64,000 bases of DNA from Mesorhabditis belari (taxonomy: Eukaryota; Nematoda; Chromadorea; Rhabditida; Rhabditidae): assembly GCA_958450365.1 (NCBI GenBank), contig CAUEEP010000741.1, positions 4,505,501 through 4,569,500 on the forward strand, in the 5' to 3' direction. The position numbers were made by a program, and so were the translations under genes. Below, piece after piece: positions 24,648 to 35,800 of this stretch (positions are counted from its first letter, which is position 1; every line of letters begins with the position of its first letter). The notes under the pieces are model-generated. The model ran no database searches and was not told the origin of the DNA. It saw only the letters and a program-made list of their open reading frames with translations.

Positions 24648-24962
24648 GATGGAAATTGAAAAGCAATCTTTAAACCATTCCAATCCTTTTGTACAGAATT
24701 TTTTGCTTTGTGATATTAGAGGAAAGTGGAGTTGCCTTTATAAATATTTATGTTTGAATGAAATGGCTGAACACAGAGAAAATTTAGACCCTTTGTTTGT
24801 CATTGTAATGATCACTCTATCGTTTTTCAGCTTAAACATTTTGATAAGTAGGATTTCTTACAATGTTAATCATTCATTCAAGTAGGATTTCTTATAAGAA
24901 ATTATAATTGAAACATTATAATGTTCATCATTCATTAAAACATTCAAAAACATCCTTTTCAG

Positions 24963-24998
24963 GGTTGTATGAAAGAGTTGCAATACTGGAATCGAACC
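24963..24998 (+). pseudogene. Broken copy of tetraspanin exon 8b
   Basis: An intact acceptor (CCTTTTCAG) is followed by GCMKELQYWNRT, identical in protein to the start of exon 8b at 26004, then by a stop (FC*). The match includes about 26 bp of upstream intron. The copy ends where the ~930 bp repeat begins. If used, it would truncate the tetraspanin before TM4. Confidence 0.8.
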
Positions 24999-25004
24999 TT
25001 CTGC

Positions 25005-25933
25005 TAAAACAATTGAAGTTTTGCTGCTTATATCGAAGTTTTGTTGCCAAAATTTCAACCCAATCGAATGCACAGACTTTTTAACACATCCTCTCTCATT
25101 TCTGAAAACTCTCCATCCCAAGACGCCGCCATTTCATCCCCACCCAACCCAATAGCAGTCCAGTGTCAAGCAAAACAAACCAACAAATAAACAAACAAAC
25201 AAACAAACAAACAAACAAACAAGCAAACAAACAAACAAACAAACAATCGAAATTCAAATTCGGAATTTGTTCTGCTAAAAAGCTACGATTTTGATCTGCT
25301 ACATTGATTACAGGGTGACACAAAAGTTCCGTTTTTTCCACCATGTTTTTCGGTCGTCAAATTCAGCTTTTAAGATAACAAAAAGCTATCCAACGCTGAT
25401 AATTCTTATAAAATTTTGTAATTATAGCAATTTTGTGTTAAATTTAAGGGTTTGCAAGCAAAGATCAAGTCTTTTAATTGGCAATAGATCATCAGAATCA
25501 ACCCAAATGCCTAATCGCTTGAATTTCTCTCAAAAACCATCCAAATTTTGTGAAATTTCTAATTAAACGTAGCCAGTCAAAAGGAATTCTATTTTTTTAA
25601 ACTCTTTCTAGACGAATAGCAAAATTTTAAGTTGATTGAAGCTGAAACACAAAACTTATAGCTCTAAAAAGTCGACGAGGCGTAATCGGCTTTGTTGTGC
25701 TGTTGTTTCACTTTAAAAGCTAAGAATAAACGTAATAAACTAGTAATAAACCTAATAAGCTAGTAATAAACTTATTAAATCTAGTATTAAACCCAATAAA
25801 CCTAAGAATAAACTGTTGTTTCACTTTAAAAAATACTTATAATTGATCTGATGCTGCATTCAAGAGCTGATAATGTTAACTGCTTTTTTTAAGCGCTAAC
25901 CTTTGGCAATCAATAGCAAAATCAAATCTCAAA
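25005..25933. repeat. ~930 bp dispersed repeat, copy 1
   Basis: It matches 33388-34322 in reverse orientation along its whole length, roughly 95% by eye. It includes a CAAA/CAAAC microsatellite (25187-25245), an end-like motif CAGGGTGACACAAAAGTTCC, and a 91-codon frame (25291-25566). It is bounded by direct repeats of about 60 bp that contain the start of exon 8b. I see no transposase; it may be a non-autonomous transposon or a segmental duplication. Confidence 0.88.
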
Positions 25934-26003
25934 ATCAAAAAAAAGCAAAATCAAATATTAAAACATTCAAAACATTCAAAACATTCAAAAACCTTCTTTT
26001 CAG

Positions 26004-28612
26004 GGTTGTATGAAAGAGTTGCAATACTGGAATCGGACCCATTTCTCGGCAATTTTCGGCATTCTGACTCTGCTTGGAATAATCGAGGTCGGAAATTTCT
26101 TTTTTCAATCAAAAAGTGTGCTCCTGTTGATTGTTTCGTTTCTAAAAGATCTCTAAAAGATCTTTTTCAAAAATTACAATGATCAATTGTCAGTTTACAT
26201 TGGCTACATTTAAGTTTACATTTAATTACGGTAGCTTTTTAAAATAGGCGCACAAAGTAATCAAGAAGAAAAATACTACTGTAAATACAGTAGATATTAG
26301 CATAGTTATAGAATCATAGAAGAAAGACCAAGGCTAGAGGAAAAAAACTAGAGGAAAAATTCCTTAACTATCTACTGTAATGTAAAAGTACCGCAGCCCC
26401 AGAATGACGGTGTGGAGTGTCTAACTTTAAACGAGTTTTTCTCGACACTGGTTTATGCTACAATGCGGGCTTATTTATCAAAAAATAGCTGAAATTCAGC
26501 TATTTTTTGATACCAAAGACGCATTTCTTGAAGGCACGGGTGCTTTGAAAAGAATGAAATACTAAAAGACTTTTGCGACTACACGACTGTACGAGGGCGG
26601 TGGTACTATTACAGTACTATTACAGTACTATTACGGTACTATTACGGTACTATTACAGTATTTATGGTATCAAACCTGTGTCATAGACGCAGAAAACTAG
26701 CATAGATATCAGCATAGTTATAGAATCATAGATGAAAGACCAAGGAAGGCTATAAAAGTAGAGGAAAAGTCCATTAACTATCATAATAGTAATCTATACA
26801 TAACTTACAATTAGTCTTTAAGCAAAACTTAGAAATTGGTACTTCCGTATCGTTCCCCGTCAGTCAAAAGATAAATGCTAATTCTCCTCTGTCGTTTCCC
26901 CGCCTTTGCGACAACATAATCTATTGATAGTGAGATTTCATAGCGCTAGATAAGTTTTCTGCTCAACTGGCGGTGTCTGATAATTACATTAAATTATGAT
27001 AAAGCCAGTGCTTGTAGATTTTTGAGGTAATGCCAAGAAGAAGATGCAGAAGCAGAAGATGCAGAAGATGCAGAAGATGCAGATGATGCAAATTAGCATA
27101 TGAACGTGTGGCAAGGGAATAGAAAAGGAACCAAACCATTAGAGAAAAGGAACTGAATCTTTGGAGAAAGGAAACCAAATCTGTAAAGAAAAGGAATCAA
27201 ACCTTTAGAGAAAAGGAGCCAAATCTGTATAGAAAGAAACCAAACCTTTAGAGAACTCTGTTTTTCAAATCTGTATCGAAAAGGAACCGAATTTTTGGAG
27301 AAAAGGAACCGAATCTTTAGAGAAAAGGAATAAAAAGAATACGGAATAGAAATGAGCCCTACAAACTACAAGTTCAAACTAGAAACTCTTGTAGAATTGC
27401 GTAGAATAGCCAAAAATCAAGCCAACTTTAGACTTTCGAATGACACTTTTAGGTTTTCGGGTTTTGAATGCGGATTTTTGAACAAAATAGTTTTTGCGAA
27501 GAAAATGAAAGCTAATAGAGGCTAATCGGTATTCTCCATTTTTGTCAATGACTTTTCTCCATCTTTGGTGCAAATCCCTGATCCCATTCTCGTAAAACTG
27601 AGCGTCCTGGTGGGCAAAGTAGAAAGCAAGCGCTTTTGTGACTTGATCATGTGAGCATAAGCAATCTGCTTATCTGCCAACACACTCTAACCCTGCTGTT
27701 CTTTTCCCTGAATTCTTTGGGGGGCGCAAAATAAGAATCCGCATTCAAAACCCGAAAACCTAATAAAACCAAGAAAATCCATAAAAAAAAACCCCTTTAT
27801 AGCCGTTTGCAGTTTCGTCCCACGGAACGACACTACAAACCTGGAAAAAAAACTGTATATCTCAGTGCAGAGAACATGATTTGGCTTGATTTTGGTGTCA
27901 TTCGAAAGCCTGAAGTTGGCCCGATTTTTTGGCAAAAAAAGTTTTCAAAAATATCTATACTACGCGTTTCTTCAATGGTTTGTAGTTTGACCTTGTAGTT
28001 TGTAGGGCTCTAATACGGAAGTACCTCGAAATTTTTGGAGAAAAGAGATCTATTGCGATTGAAACATCAAAGCTGATAAAAACAGCAACGACCTATCGCT
28101 ATAGGCTTAGGCTAAGGCTTAGGCTAAGGCTTAAACTTAGGCTTAGGCTAAGGCTTAAACTTAGGCTTAGGCTAAGGCTTAGGCTAAGGCTTAAGCTTAG
28201 GCTTAGGCTAAGGCTTAAACTTAGGCTAAGGCTAAGGCTTAGGCTAAGGCTTAAGCTTAGGCTTAGGCTAAGGCTTAAGCTTAGGCTTAGGCTAAGGCTT
28301 AAGCTTAGGCTTAGGCTAAGGCTTAGGCTTGGACTTAGTGCGAAGGCTAGCGGCTAGCGCCTAGCACTAAGTCTATTTGGGTTGGGCTGAACCCCCATTT
28401 TCTGGATCTCAGCGAGTTCTCGGAGCTAAGGCGCACCCGTTTGGCGGTGTGCATGCGCCCCCCCATAGTTAGGCTTAGGCTTAGGCTTGGAGACAGCCAT
28501 GGGTGTGCTTTTGAAAAGTCTCAACACTTCAGAAACATTTCAGATCGTTTGTTTCGTTGTCGGCGTGTGGCTCTTTCAACAAATCGACATCGAGCGGCTA
28601 TATTTCTACTAA
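26004..28612 (+). CDS. Tetraspanin alternative terminal exons (b)
   Basis: Two exons, 26004-26087 (GCMKELQYWNRTHFSAIFGI and onward to GIIE) and 28544-28612 (IVCFVVGVWLFQQIDIERLY, FY, stop). They have the same phase and domain boundaries as exons 8a/9a: each pair starts with the last loop cysteine as GC, splits TM4 at the same place and ends with a cytoplasmic tail. Spliced to exon 7 (ends 21670, phase 0) they give a 284-residue tetraspanin with a different TM4 and tail. The donor after exon 8b is GTCGGA, poorer than GTCAGT after 8a; without splicing the frame runs on to a stop 63 nt later. The pair could instead be the remnant of a tandem tetraspanin gene, but no TM1-TM3 exons lie between. 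Confidence 0.75.
26400..26660. repeat. TACCGTAAAT-family element, copy
   Basis: It shares AATGACGGTGTGGAGTGTCT, CGAGTTTTTCTCGACAC, ATGCTACAATGCG and the ATCAAAAAATAGC hairpin with 39936-40199. The right end has been replaced by an ACAGTACTATT repeat. Confidence 0.82.
27120..27340. repeat. AGAGAAAAGGAACCAAA minisatellite
   Basis: Degenerate copies of AGAAAAGGAACCAAATCTTT with a period of about 20 bp. Related sequence sits inside the nested mariner (22225-22705) and, inverted, at 58340-58440, so this is a dispersed minisatellite family. Confidence 0.8.
27350..28013. mobile_element. Large palindromic element
   Basis: The left end AGCCCTACAAACTACAAG is mirrored by CTTGTAGTTTGTAGGGCT at the right. 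Inner matching pairs include AAATCAAGCC, TTTCGAATGACAC and TTCGGGTTTTGAATGCGGAT. It has the structure of a foldback MITE. Confidence 0.8.
28090..28492. repeat. Interstitial TTAGGC-like telomeric repeat
   Basis: About 240 bp of TTAGGC alternating with TAAGGC and TTAAAC, then a GC-rich spacer with the hairpin GGCTAGCGGCTAGCGCC, then three exact TTAGGC copies near 28469-28488. TTAGGC is the nematode telomere unit. The block ends about 50 bp upstream of tetraspanin exon 9b. Confidence 0.85.
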
Positions 28613-28785
28613 TGAATTCTTTTTCGTTTTTTTTTGCAAATACATTCTTGGAGACCGATTTTTTTTGACTGAAAGATAAGCGAATTCAAACTAAAAACGT
28701 ACATACACGAAAGCTGATAACAGAAGTGAAAAAGCCCAAAAATTGTTTACAAAAATCAATCGACAGCTGCTGAAAAAGATCAAAA

Positions 28786-31700
28786 ATGAAAATTTGGATA
28801 TTTTCACTTTTTTCTGCTATTCTCGCATTCCCTACTGAATTTCCGCCCGATCCAGAGCTTGAGTTGGATTTTGTATGTTTGAATGATCAGGTTTTCGAAG
28901 AGATTCTTTCAGCTAGGCATTGCGAAACGTTGGGATTACTATGCGGAGGAACATTTTGTGACAACCGATGATGGATACATTTTGAGGGTTCATCGAATTC
29001 CGAACAAGTAAAGTAAAGTAAAGTAAAGTAAAGTAAACGTAGTAAAGTAAACGGTGTTGCTCAGTCTAGTCTAGTCGCTGTTGCTCAGTCAGTAAGTCTA
29101 GCGAATCCAAACCCGAATCTACAATCTAATGTAGTTCCACCATCGTTTTCTCACAAGGGAATGATCGAAACTGGGGCTTAGGATAAGCTTGCTTGTTTCA
29201 GGATAAGCTCCGCTCCTTTTTCTGCGTAGATTTTTCGTAGCTGCCCCTTTTGTCTGAAATTCCCCACGAAACTAGAAGATAATCAGCTGAGTGAGCAAGG
29301 GAGACACTTTGAAAGTATAGTATATCACACTTTATGCATAAAAACAAAGGAAAACACGAACGTTAGTGAGCGTTAGTTTCCCACTGAGGAGGTCCACGTT
29401 TTCCACGCAATCTAAGCTCCGCCCCTCCGCAATCTTCTATGATCTAAGCCCCCCCCGCAATCTTCTATGATCATTTGACCCTTTCAAACGTTTCAAGGTA
29501 CCAGTTTCCCGTTGGATAACTTGTTCTAAAAAATTGCTATCAAAAAAAAGAACTTATTGTAAGAGTGAGCGTTAAATAAATGCAAATTTTAATCTTGTAC
29601 TTACAAGAGAAGGTCCAACTAGATGTGCTGGCCAAATCACATGAGAATCGCAGAATTTCACGCTGATTCCGAAGCTGTTTTTTGTTTCTGTCTTTGTCAA
29701 AAGTTATACGCATTTAAAGTTTTGTAAGGAGTTTCAAAAAACGGAGACTGCAAGGCATTAAAACCTAAAAAAGGAAAAGGATAATCAGCTACTGGACTCG
29801 AACTAGCGACCCGTCGCCTGGCTTCCTAACTCACTACCCTTTGGCCACCGCTGCAACTTCCAAACCTTAAAACCCTGTCTTCCGGTCGCGCAAGACAGGG
29901 TTTTAAGGTCGTGGTTTGAATTTGATTTTTGAAACTCTTTGCAAAACTTTAAACCCGTAAGACTTTTGACTGAGTGCTCCCGTAGGAAAAAAGAAAAGCA
30001 GATTCGGAATCGGCATTGAATTCTGCGTCGAATGGTATATGATTTGGCCAGTACAGCGAGTTGACCTTCCTTTGTTAGACGCTTCCAAACGGGTGTCCCG
30101 AATTGTCTCCGTCCAACGGTCTTTCTTCAACATGGAATGGAGGGATCATCCGCTTCATGGATTCTCAATTTACCCGATCAGAGTGCAGGTAAAATTCCAT
30201 TCTTATCTTTTCAGCTTAACGACAATCATAGGATTTGTCTTTGCCGATGCTGGCTTTGATGTTTGGATTGGGAACTTTCGCGGAAATGTGTATGCGAAGA
30301 ATCACACCAAGTTGGATCCAACGAGTCACGAGTTTTGGCAATTCTCATGGGATCAGGTCAGGGATCAGGAAAGAAGAATACTGTAGTTGTAAAATGTTCT
30401 CAGATGGGCTCACAAGACCTCCCAGCAATGCTAAAGTATGTAATTGGGCAAACGGGCGCTCAGCAACTCTACTACGTCGCTCACAGTATGGGAACGATGG
30501 CCGCTTTCGCCGAGTTCTCACACAATCACGATTTGGAGGCGCTTGTAAGCATTGTTATTGAAATTTCTACAGAAATTAGGTTACTAACAAGTGAAACGAT
30601 TTGATTTTGAGGCTTTAAAGGAGGCGTTTGAATTAAGGCCGATTCTCATTTAATATTTCAGGTCCGCGAGTTCTACGCTCTTGGCCCGGTAGCTTCAGTG
30701 GCTCATATCAAAGGCTTGCTGGCATGGATGGCTGACCGATATCAACTCATTCAAGTAAATCTAATGATTTTAAATTCTAAACCTTTTTCAGGACCTTCTC
30801 GATGTTCTTGGAATCGACCAATTCTTGCCACCGAGCTTTTTAACGGAAATCATCGCCGAAGACGTTTGCGAAGATGCGGATACGTATAAAGTGTGCGATA
30901 ATTTATTGTTCTTGATCTCGGGAACAAGCCAGCAGCTTAATGAGGTAGAAAGATATAATAGATACTTTAATTAATATAATAGATACTTTAATTATTCTAA
31001 TAGAAGCACCCCGTCCATTCGCGTAGTCTATCCACGTTTTACAAAGTCATTCTTTTCTCAGCCCAAGATTTTTCTCAATGTTTTTGGTACCAAAAAATAC
31101 TAGATTAGAAGGGCTATCGTTTGGTATTCAAACGTACATTGTATCATAAAGAAACGCTGAGAACAGGAGATTCAAAGTTAGACTACGCCGCTATACACCC
31201 GTCATTATCGGATTGGCGTTCTGTTAGAGTATTTACGGCAGTTTTGTTCAAGCAACTAATAAATAGAAAGCATTTAAAGTTATTTAATAAGAAAGCATTT
31301 AAAGTTAGACAATAAGAGACTCAAATCAAATGAGTGATGAATTAGTCTAATGTTCTAATGTTCTAAAGTCTAATGTTCAACTGAATAGCTTATTAGTAGA
31401 ATTGTTAGAATTAGAATAGAATTAGAATAGAATTAGAATAGAATTAGAATAGAATTAGAATAGAATTAGAATAGAATTAGAATAGAGTTAGAATAGAATT
31501 AGAATAGAATTAGAGAATAGAATTAGAATAGAATTAGAATAGAATTAGAATAGAATTAGAATAGAATTAGAATAGAATTAGAATAGAATTAGAATAGAAT
31601 TAGAATAGAATTAGAATAGAATTAGAATAGAGTTAGAATAGAATTAGAATAGAATTAGAATAGAATTAGAATAGAATTAGAATAGAGTTAGAATAGAATT

Positions 31701-33255
31701 AGAATAGAATTAGAATAGAATTAGAATAGAATTAGAATAGAATTAGAATAGAATTAGAATAGAATTAGAATAGAATTAGAATAGAATTAGAATAGAATTA
31801 GAATAGAATTAGAATAGAATTAGAATAGAATACAATATAAATATAATACAATATAAAAGGAAAAGCTAGAATAGAATTGTTCTTTAGTTTATTCGCTCGA
31901 TTTTTACCTTTCAAAGTTTTTGGAGTAAGCCAAACTTCGCTAGAGTTTTTCGTTTGTTCATCTCTTTATTAAGCTGAGCATAAAATGTTGAGTTTGAAAC
32001 AGCTCTGGACTAGTTCTTCTTGAATTATTGAACTTGAATTGGTTTAAGTGGTGGTTTTTAAGTGGTGCTTTTATTTTAAGTGGTGCTTCTTTTCGAATAA
32101 TTTGGGTAGTTGCATGACTTTTGCATGGCTTTTGCCTTTACTTTTAGTTGAAACTTTAAAGCGTAACCTTTCCAAATTTTAGACTCGAGTCCCAGTCTAT
32201 TTAAATCACATGCCGGCGGGTACGTCAACCAGTGTCATCATTCAAATGGCTCAAAATGTGAAAGCGCAAAAATTCCAAATGTTCGACTATGATTCAGCGG
32301 CTGAGAACCAAAAACACTATGGACAGGTTGGGGCAGTTAAACGGCAAAATTTCAGCCAAAAATGCAGCAATTCTAGTTGAATGACCTAATCAAGTAGATA
32401 AGGTAATCAAGTAGTCAAGTAATCAAGTAATCAAGTAATCAAGTAATCAATTAATCAAGTAATCAAGTAATCAAGTAGTCAAGTAATCAAGTAGATCAAG
32501 TTATCAAGTAACGCGGGGCAACCAAGTAACGCAACCAAGTAACCGCAAGTAACCAAGTAACCAAGTAACCAAGTAACCAAGTAATCAAGTAATCAAGTAA
32601 TCAAGTAATCAAGTAATCAAGTAGTCAAGTAATCAAGTAATCAAGTAATCAAGTAATCAAGTAATCAAGTAATCAAGTAGGTCAAGTAATCAAGTAATCA
32701 AGTAGGTCAAGTAATCAAGTAATCAAGTAACCAAGTAATCAAGTAACCAAGTAACCAAGTAATCAAGTAATCAAGTAATCAAGTAGATCAAGTAATCAAG
32801 TAATCAAGTAACCAAGTAATCAAGTAACCAAGTAATCAAGTAATCAAGTAATCAAGTAATCAAGTAATCAAGTAGGTCAAGTAATCAAGTAATCAAGTAG
32901 ATCAAGTAATCAAGTAGATGTTTGATTTCAATTCTGTTTTTTTAATTTAGCCAGTTCCACCCGAGTACCACGTTGAGGACATGACCCTTCCCGTTCATCT
33001 CTATTGGGGCTACAATGATACCCTGGCTGATCCACAAGATGTTCAGGTTCCTAAAAGAAAAGTTCAGCTTTCACCAATTCCTAGGAATATCTCATTCCTC
33101 GTCTCAAAAACATGAAAAGCCAATTGGGATTGGATGGTTTTGCTCACATCGATTTCGAATGGGGAATCAAGGCGCCGACTCTCGTTTTTGCCCCAATCGT
33201 TCAAACCATTAACGACAATTGGAAAGGCTGGCACTCGGGAGAAACCATGTGTTGA
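28786..33255 (+). CDS. Secreted acid-lipase family (abhydrolase) lipase
   Basis: Ten exons keep phase: 28786-28872, 28913-29007, 30079-30188, 30232-30356, 30404-30544, 30662-30754, 30792-30944, 32183-32326, 32951-33046, 33085-33255 (404 residues, normal for the family). Residues 1-15 are a signal peptide. Family blocks appear in order: [33 protein letters not shown] (oxyanion region), [24 protein letters not shown], nucleophile AHSMG with Ser167, an acidic block [10 protein letters not shown] (D339/D343) and [10 protein letters not shown] with His369. The nucleophile elbow usually reads GHSQG in this family; here it is AHSMG. Such enzymes hydrolyse triglycerides or cholesteryl esters, typically in lysosomes or the gut lumen. 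Intron 1 is only 40 nt. AATAAA lies at 33266-33271. The gene starts 174 bp after the tetraspanin b stop on the same strand. Confidence 0.94.
29780..29858 (-). pseudogene. tRNA-like sequence in lipase intron 2
   Basis: The minus strand shows GCGGTGGCCAAAGGGTAGTG (A box) and CTAGTTCGAGTCC (B box) 40 nt apart, with GGGTCG before the T arm. The acceptor arms do not pair well, so I read it as a tRNA pseudogene or tRNA-derived SINE head. Confidence 0.65.
31010..31240. repeat. TACCGTAAAT-family element, diverged copy
   Basis: It is the reverse of the copy at 45590-45815: shares AAAAAATACTAGATT, AGGGCTATCGTTTG, CAAAGTTAGACTACG and GTATTTACGG. It lies in lipase intron 7. Confidence 0.7.
31395..31835. 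repeat. 11-bp AGAATAGAATT satellite
   Basis: About forty near-identical copies in lipase intron 7. The few variants are AGAATAGAGTT and one frame slip near 31515. Confidence 0.95.
32398..32922. repeat. 8-bp AAGTAATC satellite
   Basis: About sixty copies with AAGTAACC, AAGTAGTC and AAGTAGGTC variants; fills lipase intron 8. Confidence 0.95.
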
Positions 33256-33387
33256 GTGGTGGAGAAATAAATGTGAAACGAATTTGAAACGAATTTGAAA
33301 AGAGTAAAGCAAGCAGAACGGAATTTAAACATTTGGAAAGCAGAAATCAATCAAGAAATTCATTTTCCAAGCATTGAACTATGAAAG

Positions 33388-34322
33388 AGATTTGATTTTG
33401 CTATTAATTGCCAAAGGTTAGCGCTTAAAAAAAGCAGTTTACATTATCAGCTCTTGAATGCAGCATCAGATCAATTATAAGTATTTTTTAAAGTGAAACA
33501 ACAGTTTATTCTTAGATTTATTGGGTTTAATACTAGATTTAATAAGTTTATTACTAGCTTATTAGGTTTATTACTAGTTTATTACGTTTATTCTTAGCTT
33601 TTAAAGTGAAACAACAGCACAACAAAGCCGATTACGCCTCGTCGACTTTTTAGAGCTATAAGTTTTGTGTTTCAGCTTCAATCAACTTAAAATTTTGCTA
33701 TTCGTCTAGAAAGAATTTAAAAAAATAGAATTCCTTTTGACTGGCTACGTTTAATTAGAAATTTCAAAAAATTTAGATGGTTTTTGAGAGAAATTCAAGC
33801 GATTAAGCATTTGGTTTGATTCTGGTGATCTATTGCCAATTAAAAGACTTGATCTTTGCTTGCAAACCCTTAAATCTAACATAAAGTTGCTATAATTACA
33901 AAATTTTATAAGAATTATCAGCGTTGGATAGCTTTTTGTTATCTTAAAAGCTGAATTTGACGACCGAAAAACATGGTGGAAAAAACGGAACTTTTGTGTC
34001 ACCCTGTAATCAATGTAGCAGGTCAAAATCGTATCTGTTTAGCAGAACAAATTCCGAATTTGAATTTCGATTGTTTGTTTGTTTGTTTGTTTGCTTGTTT
34101 GCTTGTTTGTTTGTTTGTTTGTTTGCTTGTTTGCTTGTTTGTTTGTTTGTTTTGCCTGACACTGGACTGCTATTGGGTTGCGGAGGCTGAAATGGCGGCG
34201 TCTTCGGATCGAGAGCTTTTCAGAAATGAGAGAGGATGTGTTAAAAAGTCTGTGCATTAGATTAGATTGAAATTTTGGCAACAAAACTTCAATATAAGCA
34301 GCAAAACTTCAATTGTTTTTAG
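33388..34322. repeat. ~930 bp dispersed repeat, copy 2 (inverted)
   Basis: Reverse complement of 25005-25933, with the same internal order, a GTTTGTTT/GCTTGTTT microsatellite (34075-34150) and a 91-codon frame on the minus strand (33751-34026) differing from copy 1 by about seven residues. No direct repeats were seen around this copy. Confidence 0.88.
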
Positions 34323-34500
34323 AAGAAAATTTGAGAAAAAGTTATGGTTTAGTTTTTTTCAAAAATTCGTCCGAAGACGCCGCCATTTCATCCTCGCAAA
34401 TCGAATAGTTGAATCTGGTATCAGCTTTAGTTGATACCATTTTAACCCTGGTACAGGTCTGGCTGGATTTAATGGATCTGTCCAGCTTTGGTCAGGAGTA

Positions 34501-34834
34501 TACATGGGAAAATTCCAAGCCGAACCTAATTCCACCTTCGTTTTCTCGGTCGTTTCTTGGTCGATTGCTCTGAAATTTTGTCTATAAGCTGAAAATGTCG
34601 ATTTCTATCTGTAGACAAAAGCAATAGGCCAAGAATCGGTCAAGAATCAGCCAAGAGTCGGCCAAGAATCAGCCAAGAATCGGCCAAGAGTCGGCCAAGA
34701 ATCAGCCAAGAATCGGCCAAGAATCGGCCAAGAGTAGGTCAAGAATCAGCCAAGAATCGGCCAAGAATCGGCCAACAGTCGGCCAAGAAAACGAAGGTGG
34801 AATTATGTTTGGCTTGAAATTTTTCTCATGTCTG
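34501..34834. mobile_element. Hairpin MITE with internal minisatellite expansion
   Basis: The left arm is near identical to 24342-24540. In the right arm the segment GAATCGGCCAAGAATCAGCC has expanded into about 14 copies of an 11-bp CCAAGAATCGG unit. The terminus TACATGGGAAAATTCC is answered by TTTTTCTCATGTCTGTA. Confidence 0.82.
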
Positions 34835-35543
34835 TAAGGAGTATCTTCTATTGATCAGCACCTAAATCCAATTCATATCCCTCTACAGTTTCCATCCAAA
34901 CAAACCCTTCCCCTACAACTATACAAACTCTTTCAACTCCTCCGAGTTCCCGGAACTGATTTCTCAACACGGGTTTTTCCGTTCAAGAAAAACGAACGGA
35001 TGTTTTGCCACCGGTCAACGGGGTAATCTTTCAAAATACAAGGCTCAATCGTTGGGTTGTTTAAAAGAGAGTTTTTCCCTTTTCCTTTCTTCATGAATGA
35101 GAGAGTTGACAGTGTGTGGGGTTTCTCTTATGAGTGCCCGGTGTCTCTATGAGTTTCTTTCTGCCGGCTTTACAGCCAACTCCGAGGGAGGGGAGGGGGT
35201 TGAGAGGACCCCGAGGCTAAGGCTAACGGCCATATCCTCAAGAAAAAGGTTGGCCTCACCGCTTGGCCCATAGATTTCAAAGTCGTTTCGGGTTACGACC
35301 CTAAACTTCTTTCGTTGATCTAAAGCATTTCGGCTCTTGGCTTTTCAGCAGAAATAGTTTGACCTTAAACTCTTAAAGCTGAAACTACCCGGCTGAAAAT
35401 AGGTAGGATTTCTTTTCTAAAAAATAGATAGCATTTCTTTTCTAAAAATTGGGTAGCATTGAAGTTTTTCTCTAGTTTCAGCTATTCATTTGGTCCACTT
35501 TTCTTTTATTTGAATAACAAAAGCCTAAAGAAGTCCAGCTTAC

Positions 35544-35800
35544 TCTAGTTCTACTGTAGTTTATTGTAGCTTACTCCAGTTTACTATAGCTTTAGTCCAA
35601 CCTACAGAAGTCCAGCTTACTCTAGTTCTACTGTAGTTTACTATAGCTTTAGTCCAACCTACAGAAGTCCAGCTTACTCTAGTTCTACTGCAGTTTACTA
35701 TAGCTTTAGTCCAGTCTACAGAGGTCCAGTTTACTCTAGTTCTACTGCAGTTTACTATAGCTTTAGTCCAACCTACAGAAGTCCAGCCTTCTCTACTTTT
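35544..35800. repeat. 57-63 bp tandem repeat
   Basis: Four copies of a unit with AGCTTACTCTAGTTCTACTG and TTTACTATAGCTTTAGTCCA. A fragment of the same unit, inverted, interrupts the tRNA-like element at 37715-37770. Confidence 0.88.

Noticed and set aside
28786..28971. 61-codon frame as a complete small protein
   Set aside because: Only the first 29 codons are coding; a 40-nt intron follows and the frame after it matches the lipase N-terminus.
30039..30604. Overlapping 108-115 codon frames
   Set aside because: They are alternative frames across lipase exons 3-5; only the phase-consistent exon chain shows lipase motifs.
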